Assembly (NCBI GenBank): GCA_038562165.1
Contig: JBCFAO010000014.1
Location: 1-64,000, forward strand
Direction of reading: 5' to 3'
DNA length: 64,000 bases
Source: WRMS01 sp038562165
Lineage (GTDB): Bacteria > Bacillota > Peptococcia > DRI-13 > UBA5745
In this document: in pieces, positions 1 through 8,154 of the stretch
How positions within the stretch are numbered: the stretch's first letter is position 1
How the letters are laid out: each line of letters opens with the position of its first letter
Position numbers and translations under genes: made by a program
The notes under the pieces: generated by a model
The model's database searches: none
What the model was told of the DNA's origin: nothing
Seen by the model: the letters and a program-made list of their open reading frames with translations, nothing else

Positions 1-109
1 CCATTCGCAAGAAGTAAGGCCCCTGAAAGAAGACCAGGTAGATAGGCCGGAGGTGTAAGTGCAGCAATGTATTGAGCTGACCGGTACTAATAGGCCGAGG
101 ACTTGACCA
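1..109 (+). rRNA. rrl: 23S ribosomal RNA, 3' end (partial)
   Basis: The first ~109 bases match the conserved 3' terminus of bacterial 23S rRNA, including the terminal run with GACCGGTACTAATAGGCCGA and the closing ACTTGACC. The gene enters from the left edge of the window, so only its end is present. The 5S gene follows on the same strand, as in a normal rrn operon. The exact processed end is estimated by comparison with known 23S ends. Confidence 0.95.
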
Positions 110-189
110 TACTATCCTTATGGAAACCAAATTGTGCAGGAAATTGTCTATGCAGTTTTCAGGGATCAAGACAATTGCATCCTTGAAAG

Positions 190-335
190 AAAACTGGCGA
201 AGTCACGAGAAAAGTGACGCAGGATTTTTTGTTCAAGACAAGGCAAGTGACGAAGGAAGCGAGGGAGCGTACTTGAGTACGTGACCGAACAGACTGAGGA
301 AGCGGACGCAGTCTTGGACGAAAAAGACAAGTCAG
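190..335. repeat. Imperfect palindromic element in the 23S-5S spacer
   Basis: The spacer between 23S and 5S is long and contains a self-complementary stretch. Its centre is a perfect hairpin (CGTACT, loop TG, AGTACG, 268-281). Its flanks carry mirrored copies of a TTTTTTGTTCAAGAC-like arm (about 225-239) and, on the opposite strand, CTTTTTCGTCCAAGAC (about 313-328). Purine-rich GAAGGAAGCGAGGGAG and CTGAGGAAGCGGACGC segments fill the arms. It may be a dispersed palindromic repeat inserted in the rrn operon or part of a precursor-processing stem. No second copy was seen in the window. Confidence 0.5.
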
Positions 336-337
336 AA

Positions 338-455
338 GTCCTGGCGGCTATGGCGAAGGGGTCCCACCTGTTCCCATCTCGAACACAGCAGTTAAGCCCT
401 TCAGCGCAGATAATACTTGGTCTTAAGATCCGGGAAGGTATGTCGCTGCCAGGAA
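338..455 (+). rRNA. rrf: 5S ribosomal RNA
   Basis: This ~117-nt segment has the 5S hallmarks: a terminal stem pairing TCCTGGCGGC at the 5' end with GCTGCCAGGA at the 3' end, and the conserved CCCATCTCGAACACAGCAGT and TTAAGCCCTTCAGCGC segments of loops B and C. It lies downstream of 23S and just before a terminator, as the last gene of the rrn operon. Ends are set by the terminal stem and may be off by one or two bases. Confidence 0.95.
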
Positions 456-474
456 GAACCGGTCCAACCGGTAG

Positions 475-511
475 AAAAACGTTCAACTTATGTTGGACGT
501 TTTTTTGTTTT
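475..511 (+). terminator. rrn operon intrinsic terminator
   Basis: A 10-bp stem (AACGTTCAAC with GTTGGACGTT, one G-T pair) is followed by a run of seven T and a further TTTT. It sits 20 bases after 5S and ends the rRNA transcript. Confidence 0.85.
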
Positions 512-551
512 AGGCGGTTCCGTATACTTGGGATAAATTAGAAAGTCCAAC

Positions 552-581
552 TTGACAAAAGTTCCCGGGAACCTTTAATAT
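552..581 (+). promoter_or_regulatory. Sigma-A promoter with 12-bp palindrome in its spacer
   Basis: TTGACA (552-557), an 18-bp spacer and TAATAT (576-581) form a good vegetative promoter for the sigma-54 activator gene. The spacer contains the perfect palindrome GTTCCCGGGAAC (561-572). An operator there would block RNA polymerase directly, so the activator gene is probably itself controlled, by autoregulation or by another repressor. Confidence 0.65.
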
Positions 582-605
582 GCCAATAGAAGAAGGTGAG
601 AAATT

Positions 606-2066
606 ATGGCGACGGATAGAGATACTTACACGGATATACACTCTGAATTGGAACTGCTGCAGGCTGAGGTTCAGAAGCTGAAAAAGGAAAATGAGAGCCT
701 GCGTCTTTGGCAGGAGGAGCTTCGGGCGGCTTTGGATGCGACTTTAGAGGGCGTAGAGGTGGTAGACAGCTCCGGAAAAGTGATTTATGTTAATCGAAGC
801 TTCGAGACAATACTGGAAGAGAAAGCTGAAGAGCGTATAGGTAAGAATATCTATGAAGTATCGCCTAACGGAGCCTTAGTGGAAGCTTTGCGGGACCGGC
901 GGCCGGTCTTTGGTAAAATCCACACCACTCTAAACGGCAAAAAAGTGGTATCAGCCAATAGCTCGCCGATTTTAGTAAACGGCAAAGCCCTGGGCGCAGT
1001 CTCTGTATTTTCCGATATTTCAGATATCGAGCGAATGAGCCGGCTGCTGGAAAAACGCAATAAGCAAGTGAAGAAATTACAGGAGCAGGTGCAGGAGTTT
1101 GCTTCTTCTCAGTATGGACTGGAGAACCTGATCGGAGAAAGCCAAGCTTTGCGCCAATGTATCGCTATGGCGCATAAAATGGCCAATTCCAATGCTACAG
1201 TACTGCTTAGCGGGGAAAGCGGTACCGGCAAGGAGCTTTTTGCTCACGGCATCCACCAGGCCGGCAACCGGGCCAAAAAACCATTCATCAAAATCAATTG
1301 CGCCGCTATTCCCGACCATTTGCTGGAAAGCGAATTCTTTGGCTATGAGGCCGGGGCATTTACCGGCGCCGCAAAAGCAAAAATGGGCAAATTCGAGCTG
1401 GCTGATACCGGAACTTTGTTTTTGGATGAGATTGGGGAGATGAACCTTCTGCTGCAGGCTAAACTGCTCAGGGTATTGCAGGATAAAGAAGTGGAGAGGC
1501 TTGGCGGTCTGCGGCCCCGGAAGGTAGACGTGAGAATCATTGCTGCTACCAATAAAGACCTAAAAGCTGAGGTAGCCAAGGGGTGTTTTCGGCAGGATTT
1601 ATATTACCGTCTTAATGTGGTGAATATTAATGTACCGCCTTTGCGTCAGCGGAGGGAAGATATTCCTCCCATTGCCGCTTTTATCATTAAGAAGTTTAAT
1701 GAAGAGTATAGCAGCAATTTCATTTTGACCGAGGGGCTAATCAGGCATCTGATGACACTGGATTGGCCCGGCAATGTACGGGAACTGGAAAATTATTTAG
1801 GTAAGCTGGTGCTTTTTTCTCAAGACGGCCGGGAATATATGGATGATTACTGCCGGCAGGATGAAGGCAGAGGAGGATTCGTAGCCAGGGCCCCGGAAAG
1901 CAGCGGTTGTTCTATGGAGGATTACGAGAAGAAATTGATCCTTTCCGCCTTGGAAATGCATGGCTATGATACCAAGGGTAAGCAGCGGGCTGCCAAAGAA
2001 TTAAAAATTTCCCTGTCCACTCTATACAACAAGCTGCGGCTGTATAAGCAGCAAGGAAAGCTCTAG
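606..2066 (+). CDS. Sigma-54-dependent transcriptional activator with PAS sensor
   Basis: This 486-residue protein has a short N-terminal coiled coil (about 10-40), a PAS domain (about 40-145), a linker coiled coil, a sigma-54 AAA+ domain and a C-terminal Fis-type helix-turn-helix (about 445-482). The AAA+ domain shows Walker A GESGTGKE (203-210), GAFTGA (250-255) that contacts sigma-54, and Walker B LFLDE (271-275), so it should be an active ATPase. The start is fixed by AAGGTGAG seven bases upstream. It should switch on the symporter gene downstream, which has a -24/-12 promoter and an upstream palindrome. The PAS ligand is unknown. There is no receiver domain, so signalling is probably direct ligand binding rather than phosphorylation. 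Confidence 0.93.
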   Translation: MATDRDTYTDIHSELELLQAEVQKLKKENESLRLWQEELRAALDATLEGVEVVDSSGKVIYVNRSFETILEEKAEERIGKNIYEVSPNGALVEALRDRRPVFGKIHTTLNGKKVVSANSSPILVNGKALGAVSVFSDISDIERMSRLLEKRNKQVKKLQEQVQEFASSQYGLENLIGESQALRQCIAMAHKMANSNATVLLSGESGTGKELFAHGIHQAGNRAKKPFIKINCAAIPDHLLESEFFGYEAGAFTGAAKAKMGKFELADTGTLFLDEIGEMNLLLQAKLLRVLQDKEVERLGGLRPRKVDVRIIAATNKDLKAEVAKGCFRQDLYYRLNVVNINVPPLRQRREDIPPIAAFIIKKFNEEYSSNFILTEGLIRHLMTLDWPGNVRELENYLGKLVLFSQDGREYMDDYCRQDEGRGGFVARAPESSGCSMEDYEKKLILSALEMHGYDTKGKQRAAKELKISLSTLYNKLRLYKQQGKL

Positions 2067-2079
2067 GATCTTTTGAGGG

Positions 2080-2103
2080 ATTGCAAATTCTACATTTTGC
2101 AAT
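2080..2103. promoter_or_regulatory. Candidate enhancer (UAS) for the sigma-54 activator
   Basis: A perfect 8-bp inverted repeat, ATTGCAAA and TTTGCAAT separated by 8 bp, lies about 95 bp upstream of the -24 element. That is the distance and symmetry expected for an enhancer bound by a Fis-type HTH dimer. A further TGCAATTT half-site lies near 2124. Confidence 0.55.
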
Positions 2104-2196
2104 AAGAGATTTTTCTGGAACCTGCAATTTATGTTGAATGCCGAAAAAATTCCGGCGAAAATAAAGGCGTTTTTAAAACTTGATCAAAAATCCGGT

Positions 2197-2212
2197 TGGC
2201 ATGAGATTTGCA
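2197..2212 (+). promoter_or_regulatory. Sigma-54 (-24/-12) promoter
   Basis: TGGCATGAGATTTGCA matches the sigma-54 consensus TGGCAC-N5-TTGCA with one mismatch, the TGG and TGC blocks being correctly spaced. Transcription should begin near 2223, about 30 bases before the symporter start codon. The adjacent activator gene makes the assignment strong. Confidence 0.85.
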
Positions 2213-2251
2213 CCTTTCTGATGGCAGATAGAAAAGAAAGGAGAAAATAGC

Positions 2252-3676
2252 ATGAGCAATTGGATTTATTTTTTAGGTTTTATCGCGGTTACCGCCTTGG
2301 TTGGTATGAAGGCCAGCAAAAACATCGTTACCTCCGACGACTACATTTCTGCCGGAGGCAACCTGGGCCCGATAGCCATATCCTGTACCTTGATTGCCAC
2401 CTGGCTGGGAACCGGGTCCCTCATTGGCTTTGTGGGCACCGGCTATAGCTATGGCGTCACGGTCATCGCCTTCACTGCCGGCTCTGCCCTGTCGGCCCTG
2501 GTCATCTGCCTGGTTTTTTCCAGGTGGACCAAGAAAATGAATATCGCAACCATACCCCAGTGGCTGGACTACATTTATGGAGACAATAAGTATATCAAGG
2601 GTTTCTCCAGCCTGTGCTACATCTTTATGTACTGCTCCTGGACCCTGGGCTGCGCCGTTGGCTGCGGCACGATGTGTTACAACCTTCTGGGCATTCCCCT
2701 TTGGCTGGGATCCGTCATTTGCTGCGCTATCTTTATCATCTTCACCGTTACCGGCGGTCTTTATGCCGTGGCCTGGATGGACGTTTTCCAGCAGGTAGTC
2801 ATGACCATCGGCATGCTTTTCTTAGTGGGTTTTGTGGGTACGAAAACCGGCTGGTTTAGCGGCGTTACCTCCGCCAGCTTAGGTTCGGAATATTTCTCCT
2901 TCAGCCTGCCCAATCGTGCCTATGTAATCAGCATCACCCTAACTTATTTTTGCGGCCATCTTTTTGGCCAGACCTACTATCAGCGCATCTCTGCCTCCCG
3001 GGATCTGAAAACGGTCCGTATCGGTCTGATCTGCGGTGGTGTAGCCGTACTTTTAGTCGGTATCTATTGCTTTTTTGTGGGCATGAGCGTCCGGGCTGCC
3101 GGCGCTGCCATCACCGCCACCGATAATACTGTATTCTGGGCTATCGATAACTGGCTGCCCGGCTGGATGACTCCGGTTTATCTGATCGCCATTTTGGCCG
3201 CCGCTTTCTCCACAGCGGACTCTGCCCTGAATTCCGCCTCTTCTAACGTAGCCCGGGACATCTATAAAAATATTTTCAAGCCCGAGGCTAAGGATGAGGA
3301 AGTCGTCAAAGTAGCAAAGATCGCCACCGTTGTGCTGGGCTTGATTTGCCTGGCCCTTTCCCTGCGGCCTATCACTATGCTGGTAAATATTTTCAAGGGC
3401 GCCCAGGTCTGCATCGTAGGCGGTATTTTCTGGCCTATTATCCTGGGTATGTACTGGAAGAAAGCCACTCTTCAAGCGGCCGTCATCACCATTCCGGTGG
3501 GGGCCCTTACCGGTATCGCCTTTGAGTTCATCCCGGCTCTAAAAGTCTACTTCAGCGGCGGCGCGATTCCGGCCTGTATCGTAGGATGCCTTTGCATGAT
3601 CATCGTCAGCCTGGCAACCAGGAGTACCTGCGGCGGCGCTTATTACCGGAATGATGCGGCAGCGGAAAAAGCCTAA
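2252..3676 (+). CDS. Sodium:solute symporter (SSS/SLC5 family)
   Basis: This 474-residue integral membrane protein has about 13 hydrophobic segments and the SSS-family signature region around residues 315-335, ADSALNSASSNVARDIY, which resembles the TM8 sodium site of vSGLT/PutP-type carriers. It imports an organic solute with sodium. The substrate is not evident and could be an amino acid, short carboxylate or peptide-derived compound. Start ATG follows GAAAGGAG. It is transcribed from the sigma-54 promoter and is followed 30 bp later by an enolase-superfamily gene, so the transported compound is probably the substrate of that enzyme or its precursor. Confidence 0.9.
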   Translation: MSNWIYFLGFIAVTALVGMKASKNIVTSDDYISAGGNLGPIAISCTLIATWLGTGSLIGFVGTGYSYGVTVIAFTAGSALSALVICLVFSRWTKKMNIATIPQWLDYIYGDNKYIKGFSSLCYIFMYCSWTLGCAVGCGTMCYNLLGIPLWLGSVICCAIFIIFTVTGGLYAVAWMDVFQQVVMTIGMLFLVGFVGTKTGWFSGVTSASLGSEYFSFSLPNRAYVISITLTYFCGHLFGQTYYQRISASRDLKTVRIGLICGGVAVLLVGIYCFFVGMSVRAAGAAITATDNTVFWAIDNWLPGWMTPVYLIAILAAAFSTADSALNSASSNVARDIYKNIFKPEAKDEEVVKVAKIATVVLGLICLALSLRPITMLVNIFKGAQVCIVGGIFWPIILGMYWKKATLQAAVITIPVGALTGIAFEFIPALKVYFSGGAIPACIVGCLCMIIVSLATRSTCGGAYYRNDAAAEKA

Positions 3677-3706
3677 AGCAAGTAGAAAAGATACGGGAGG
3701 GTCAAA

Positions 3707-4834
3707 ATGAAAATCAAAAGAATCTCGACAATAATTGTAGATATGCCTCTGATCAGGCCCCATGTAATGTCTTTGATGACGGTAGAAGTAGTAAACTATC
3801 TTTTTGTAAGGGTCGAAGCGGAAAACGGAGCCGCAGGCTGGGGGGAAACCTCTTTCCTTGGAGGGCCTACCTGGTCTGAGGAAAGCGTAGAATCTGCCCA
3901 GGCTGTAGTTAATACTTATATGGGGCCTTTTTTGATCGGCAAAGAGGCGGAGGAAATCGAAGGGCTTCGCCATCTGATGGGCAGCCTGGTTCGGGGCAAT
4001 CATTTTGCCCAGGCGGCTGTGGAGCTGGCCTTGTGGGATCTTTTAGGCCAGCTGAGAGGCCTGCCGGTTTACGACTTGCTAGGCGGCAAGGTTCGGGATA
4101 AGGTGCCTTTAAGCTGGTCCCTGGCCTCCGGTACCTTGGAGGCGGAGCTGAAGGAGGCGGAAGAGCGGGCGGCCCAAGGCGGGTTTATTTTCAAATTCAA
4201 AACCGGCCTGATGAAGCCGGAAGAGGATGGGGCCCGCATCAAAAATATCCGGCAGGCCTTCCCCAAAGCTTGGCTTAGGGCCGACGCCAATCAGGGCTGG
4301 GACCGTTTCACTGCCATCCGGGCCATCCGGCTCTTTGAGGAATACAATATGGATTTTGTAGAACAGCCGGTACCTAAATCCGATATGGACAGCTTAGTCG
4401 CTATTGCCAGAAGCACCAGCATTCCTCTTCTGGCTGACGAGAGCCTGGAATCTCTCCAAGCGGCTACTCAGCTAGTGAAGCGGGACGCAGTGGGCATGTT
4501 CGGTATCAAGCTCAGTAAGGCCGGTGGGCTTTTAGGCGCCAAACGCCTGGCTGCCATCGCCGAAGGCGCTGCCTTCCCTTGCTATGTGGGCAGCATGATG
4601 GAATCACCTCTTTGCAATGCGGCTCATCTGCACTTTGCCTGCTCTACGCCGGCGGTGACTATGGGCTGCGAGCTCTTTGGACCTATTCTTTTGGCGGATA
4701 GCCTCACCGAGGAGCAATCCATCTTCAAGGATGGCCATATCTGTCTGGATAAGCCTAAGCCAGGCTTTGGCGTCACTATGCGGGAGGATAAAATCCGCCA
4801 ATACCAAAGAGCCCCCTTCCATCATATTGGCTAA
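3707..4834 (+). CDS. Enolase-superfamily enzyme, muconate-lactonizing subgroup (epimerase/racemase-like)
   Basis: The 375-residue protein has the full MLE-subgroup active site: a K-x-K motif (Lys163, Lys165) on strand 2, metal ligands Asp193, Glu219 and Asp244, and Lys268 at the end of strand 6 in GIKLSKAGG. Both general bases are present, so it can do two-base 1,1-proton transfer (dipeptide epimerase, N-succinylamino acid racemase) as well as cycloisomerisation. The specificity loop cannot be assigned by eye. RBS GGGAGG lies just upstream. Co-transcription with a symporter under sigma-54 control suggests conditional catabolism of an imported chiral acid or dipeptide. Confidence 0.88.
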   Translation: MKIKRISTIIVDMPLIRPHVMSLMTVEVVNYLFVRVEAENGAAGWGETSFLGGPTWSEESVESAQAVVNTYMGPFLIGKEAEEIEGLRHLMGSLVRGNHFAQAAVELALWDLLGQLRGLPVYDLLGGKVRDKVPLSWSLASGTLEAELKEAEERAAQGGFIFKFKTGLMKPEEDGARIKNIRQAFPKAWLRADANQGWDRFTAIRAIRLFEEYNMDFVEQPVPKSDMDSLVAIARSTSIPLLADESLESLQAATQLVKRDAVGMFGIKLSKAGGLLGAKRLAAIAEGAAFPCYVGSMMESPLCNAAHLHFACSTPAVTMGCELFGPILLADSLTEEQSIFKDGHICLDKPKPGFGVTMREDKIRQYQRAPFHHIG

Positions 4835-4876
4835 TATCAGTTGAAATTGCAAAAGATAATAAAAGGAGGTATGATT

Positions 4877-4904
4877 AGCTTTACAGAAAACTCTCTGTAA
4901 AGCT
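4877..4904 (+). terminator. Hairpin after the sigma-54 operon
   Basis: A perfect 10-bp stem (AGCTTTACAG / CTGTAAAGCT) with an 8-base loop is followed by TTCTTAA. The U tract is weak, so it may be a leaky terminator or a 3'-end stabiliser. It separates the symporter operon from yabN. Confidence 0.55.
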
Positions 4905-4943
4905 TTCTTAATGGAATAACACAGCAAAGGAAAGAGGAAGACC

Positions 4944-6173
4944 ATGGGTGAATTATGGATTGCCGGCCTGGGTCCGGCGGATTTGAAAAAAATGACGCTG
5001 GAAACCTGGCAGCTTATTAAGGATGCGGATAAGGTAATCTTGCGGACGGAGATTCATCCTGCCGCCGCCGGCCTAAGGGAAAAGGGACAAGCTTTTATTA
5101 GCTGTGACCATTATTACGATAAAGGCGGCAGTTTCCAAGAGATCTATGAGAATATTGCCGGTTTCGTTTGGGAGGAGGCGGAAAAAGGACAAAAAGTTTG
5201 CTATTGTGTGCCGGGTCATCCTCTGGTGGCGGAGGAGACGGTAAGGCTGCTTCTAAAGAAAGCTTCTCTGGCCCATGGCACTGATGGCGCCGGCCAAGTG
5301 AGCATCAGGCTGCTGCCGGCTCTTAGCTTCCTGGACGCCGTATTTCTGCTTCTGGGCGTCGATCCTATCGAGGAAGGCCTAACCCTTCTGGACGCGGCCT
5401 TATTGACGCAGGAGGCGAGTCTGGAGCCCTCAGAAGCGAACACGGAATTAAAAGGGAAGGGCTATCCTCCTTTGCCGCCGGGGCCTTGCCTCTTTACCCA
5501 AGTTTATAACCGGTTTGTTGCCGGAGAGTTGAAATTGTTTTTGCTGGAGACGGCGCCGCCGGAAGCGGAAATATTGATCCTTTATCATGCCGGCGTAACG
5601 GGTGAAGAGAAGCTGATTCTCTGTCCCCTGGCGGAATTAGACCACTTTAAAGATTTTGATCATCTGACTTCCGTTTATCTGCCGGCTACAGCCAGCGACG
5701 GCAGAGATAACAGAGGCGCAGGCAAGCCGGAAGATAAGGCCCGGGACAAGTCGGGCTCTGATTATCCCCTGGATGAGCTGGTAGAGGTTTTTGAGCGGCT
5801 GTTGGGCCCCGGAGGCTGTCCCTGGGATCAGAAGCAGACTCACGAAAGCTTAAAGCCATATTTGATGGAAGAGGCAGGCGAGGTGCTGGAGGCTATTGAC
5901 GAGAAGGATATGGCTCACTTGAAGGAAGAATTAGGCGATGTGCTCATGCAGATCGTATTCCATAGCGCACTGGCCCGCCGGCGGGGAGACTTTACCATCA
6001 ACGATGTGATTCAGGGTATTACGGAAAAAATGATTCGCCGCCATCCCCATGTTTTTGGAACGGCAAAAGCCGATAATCCGGAAGAGGTGGCAGACCTTTG
6101 GCAGCAAATCAAGGCGGAAGAAAAGCGCAAAAAAAGAGCGGAAGAAAATAAGGAGCTGGGAAAAAATAACTGA
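4944..6173 (+). CDS. mazG: YabN: tetrapyrrole-methylase-like domain fused to MazG NTP pyrophosphohydrolase
   Basis: This 409-residue protein has an N-terminal SAM-dependent methylase-like domain (about 1-225, opening with IAGLGPADL and containing VPGHP) and a C-terminal MazG domain (about 275-400) with the ExxE and ExxD metal-binding motifs in EEAGEVLEA and EELGDVLMQ. MazG hydrolyses non-canonical or excess NTPs to NMP and pyrophosphate. The fusion is typical of Bacillota YabN and sits in its usual place ahead of HU and rqcP. The linker (about 248-275) is rich in Asp, Gly, Lys and Arg and looks like a lineage-specific insert. Start ATG follows AAAGAGGAAG. Confidence 0.93.
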   Translation: MGELWIAGLGPADLKKMTLETWQLIKDADKVILRTEIHPAAAGLREKGQAFISCDHYYDKGGSFQEIYENIAGFVWEEAEKGQKVCYCVPGHPLVAEETVRLLLKKASLAHGTDGAGQVSIRLLPALSFLDAVFLLLGVDPIEEGLTLLDAALLTQEASLEPSEANTELKGKGYPPLPPGPCLFTQVYNRFVAGELKLFLLETAPPEAEILILYHAGVTGEEKLILCPLAELDHFKDFDHLTSVYLPATASDGRDNRGAGKPEDKARDKSGSDYPLDELVEVFERLLGPGGCPWDQKQTHESLKPYLMEEAGEVLEAIDEKDMAHLKEELGDVLMQIVFHSALARRRGDFTINDVIQGITEKMIRRHPHVFGTAKADNPEEVADLWQQIKAEEKRKKRAEENKELGKNN

Positions 6174-6341
6174 AAATCAGATAAAAATTCTTGCTCATAT
6201 GCCCCGATAGAGGCCAAATAGCTGGGAAAAACATAAAAAATCCTTAAAAATCAATATTCTAGCGGTATATTAAGCAGGATTTTGGCCAAGCATATCGAAC
6301 ATAAGTACAGGAAATCCGAAATTTGAACGGGAGGGATTAAT

Positions 6342-6614
6342 TTGAATAAAGCAGAGCTTGTATCTAAAGTAGCAGAGAAAGCCGGCTTGTCCAAAAAAGA
6401 CGCAGAGAAAGCAGTAGCTGCAGTGTTCGATAGCATTCAGGATACGTTGAAAGCTGGGGACAAGGTTCAGTTGGTAGGCTTCGGCACGTTTGAGACTCGT
6501 GAGAGAGGCGCCCGCACCGGCCGCAATCCTCGCAGTGGTGCCACCATTGAGATTCCCGCTTCCAAGGTGCCTGCTTTTAAAGCCGGTAAAGCGCTGAAGG
6601 ATGCGATTATCTAA
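6342..6614 (+). CDS. hup: DNA-binding protein HU
   Basis: The 90-residue product is a standard HU: helix-rich N-terminus MNKAELVSKVAEKAG, the beta-arm segment GRNPRSGATIEIPASKVPAF, and the closing ALKDAI. It bends and compacts DNA as a dimer. The start is a TTG codon preceded by GGGAGGG, an uncommon start for so abundant a protein. The yabN-hup-rqcP order is conserved in spore-forming Bacillota. A strong terminator follows directly, so it is probably made as its own transcript. Confidence 0.97.
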   Translation: MNKAELVSKVAEKAGLSKKDAEKAVAAVFDSIQDTLKAGDKVQLVGFGTFETRERGARTGRNPRSGATIEIPASKVPAFKAGKALKDAII

Positions 6615-6645
6615 ACAGCACTTTTTAGGACTACGGATTGATTAA

Positions 6646-6675
6646 ATGGCTTTGGGTGCATCCCAAAGCCATTTT
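6646..6675 (+). terminator. Intrinsic terminator after hup
   Basis: A perfect 11-bp stem, ATGGCTTTGGG / CCCAAAGCCAT, with loop TGCAT is followed by TTTT. It ends the HU transcript. Confidence 0.9.
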
Positions 6676-6732
6676 CCGTAGGCGCCGCCCGGCAGAAGGG
6701 CAAGCTCATGGGGGAAGAAAGGAAACATCAGT

Positions 6733-6990
6733 ATGCGACTGGATAAATATCTTAAGGTATCCCGCCTGATCAAACGCCGCACAGTGGCTAAAGAGATGGT
6801 GGACGCCGGACGGGTAAAGATCAACGGCAAGGTAGCCAAGCCCGGCAGCGAGGTAAAGATAGGGGATTTGCTGGAAATTGGTTTTGGCCAGCGCCAGGTA
6901 AGGGCGGAGATTCTGGAAATTAAAGAAACCGTCCGGGCCGAAGAAGCGGCAAATTTGTATAAACTGATGGAAGGCCAGCCAATCGATTAA
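6733..6990 (+). CDS. rqcP: RqcP, S4-domain ribosome quality control protein (YabO/Hsp15 family)
   Basis: This 85-residue basic protein consists of one S4 RNA-binding domain (MRLDKYLKVSRLIKRRTVA at the N-terminus, then GRVKINGKVAKPG). In Bacillota the family binds stalled 50S subunits and works with RqcH in alanine tailing of incomplete peptides. Length and order after hup match yabO. RBS GGGGGAAGAAAGG precedes the ATG. Confidence 0.93.
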   Translation: MRLDKYLKVSRLIKRRTVAKEMVDAGRVKINGKVAKPGSEVKIGDLLEIGFGQRQVRAEILEIKETVRAEEAANLYKLMEGQPID

Positions 6991-7018
6991 AGGAATAAAT
7001 GAAACCCTGGGTTTTGGA

Positions 7019-7026
7019 CATACTAT
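7019..7026 (+). promoter_or_regulatory. Possible sigma-E -10 element before the spoIID-like gene
   Basis: CATACTAT differs from the sigma-E -10 consensus CATACANT at one position and lies 23 bp before the preferred ATG. The matching -35 is poor, so this is tentative. If real, the start codon must be 7050 rather than 6999. Confidence 0.3.
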
Positions 7027-7049
7027 GGCCAAAGGCAGGTGTTTTTTTT

Positions 7050-8129
7050 ATGAACAATCATAGTGTCGAAATAAAAAAAGATCGGCAAAACAAGTTGTAT
7101 AGCTTTATTCAATCAAAACGGATGGGACCTTTCGTTTGGACCGTCGCTCTGTTGGTACTGCTGGCGGTGTTGATCGTTAGCCTTACGGCTTGCGGCATGG
7201 CCCGCCCCTTGGAAAATGAGCCGGGGGAATCCGGTAAGAATGGCAAGGCAGGGCAGGGACAAGCCGGCGGAGTTGCCGGCAGCAAGTGGCAGGAAGAACC
7301 CGACATTACCCTCTATATGCATGAAACTGAGGAAACGAAGGAAATGCCTTTGGAGGAATACCTGCTGGGCGTGGTGGCGGCAGAGATGGATCCTACGTGG
7401 CCTGCGGCAGCCCTGGAAGCCCAGGCCATATTGGCCAGGACATTTACTCTGGAGCGTATCGAATCCCTGGGAGGAGTGCCGAAGCGAGGGACGGATGCAT
7501 CTACGGATGTGGAGGAGTTTCAAGCCTATGACGCCGGCCGGATCAACGATAGCGTTAAAAAGGCCGTAGAAAATACCCGGGGTAAGGTGGCCACTTGGCA
7601 GGGCAGACTGATCAAAGCCTGGTTCTTTGCCGACGGCGGCGGTAAAACCGCTGCTTCAGCTTTAGAGGGCCTGGCCTATGATAAAGAGGAAACGCCCTAT
7701 ATCCATTCCGTAGAAGATCCCGGCGCCGCCATCACGGAAGAGAGCAATAAGCAGTGGTCCGTTGCCATTCCTGTGGCAGAAGCCAGGGAACGCTTAAAGA
7801 GCTTTACCGGCAATGATCCCGGAGAGATCAGCTCGGCCAAGATCCTGGAAAAAGGCGAAAGCGGCCGGGCCACAAAGGTGCAAATCGGCAGCCTGACCAC
7901 CGGCGGGCCGGCTATGCGGCTGGCTCTTGGCAGCACAGAGGTCAAGTCGGCTCTCTTGACTAAACTGGCTGTGGAAGGCGGCAAATTAGTAGTTGCCGGC
8001 AAAGGCTACGGTCACGGCGTAGGCATGAGCCAATGGGGAGCCAGGGCTATGGCGGAAGAAGGAAAATCCGGCCAGGAGATTGTCGGCTATTTCTTTAAAG
8101 ACGTAGAAATTGAACAGCTTTATGAGTGA
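7050..8129 (+). CDS. SpoIID/LytB-domain lytic transglycosylase-like protein
   Basis: The protein (359 residues from this start) has an N-terminal membrane segment (WTVALLVLLAVLIVSLTAC) ending in a possible lipobox, a Gly/Gln-rich linker, then a SpoIID/LytB domain with EYLLGVVAAEMDPTWPAAAL and the closing GKGYGHGVGMSQWGA. SpoIID family members cleave peptidoglycan during engulfment. The reading frame extends upstream to an ATG at 6999, but 7050 has AGGTG nine bases before it and a cleaner signal-anchor, so I prefer it. The gene precedes yabP and yabQ, supporting a sporulation role. Whether this is SpoIID itself or a paralogue cannot be settled here. Confidence 0.85.
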   Translation: MNNHSVEIKKDRQNKLYSFIQSKRMGPFVWTVALLVLLAVLIVSLTACGMARPLENEPGESGKNGKAGQGQAGGVAGSKWQEEPDITLYMHETEETKEMPLEEYLLGVVAAEMDPTWPAAALEAQAILARTFTLERIESLGGVPKRGTDASTDVEEFQAYDAGRINDSVKKAVENTRGKVATWQGRLIKAWFFADGGGKTAASALEGLAYDKEETPYIHSVEDPGAAITEESNKQWSVAIPVAEARERLKSFTGNDPGEISSAKILEKGESGRATKVQIGSLTTGGPAMRLALGSTEVKSALLTKLAVEGGKLVVAGKGYGHGVGMSQWGARAMAEEGKSGQEIVGYFFKDVEIEQLYE

Positions 8130-8154
8130 GGCTGATGGCGAAAGCCCAGCCGGA

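Noticed and set aside
281..541. Open frame across the 5S rRNA
   Set aside because: The sequence is ribosomal RNA and terminator, so the frame is accidental.
4870..4899. Possible nine-codon leader peptide after AAAGGAGGT
   Set aside because: The ribosome-binding site abuts the ATG with almost no spacing, and the frame lies in a hairpin.
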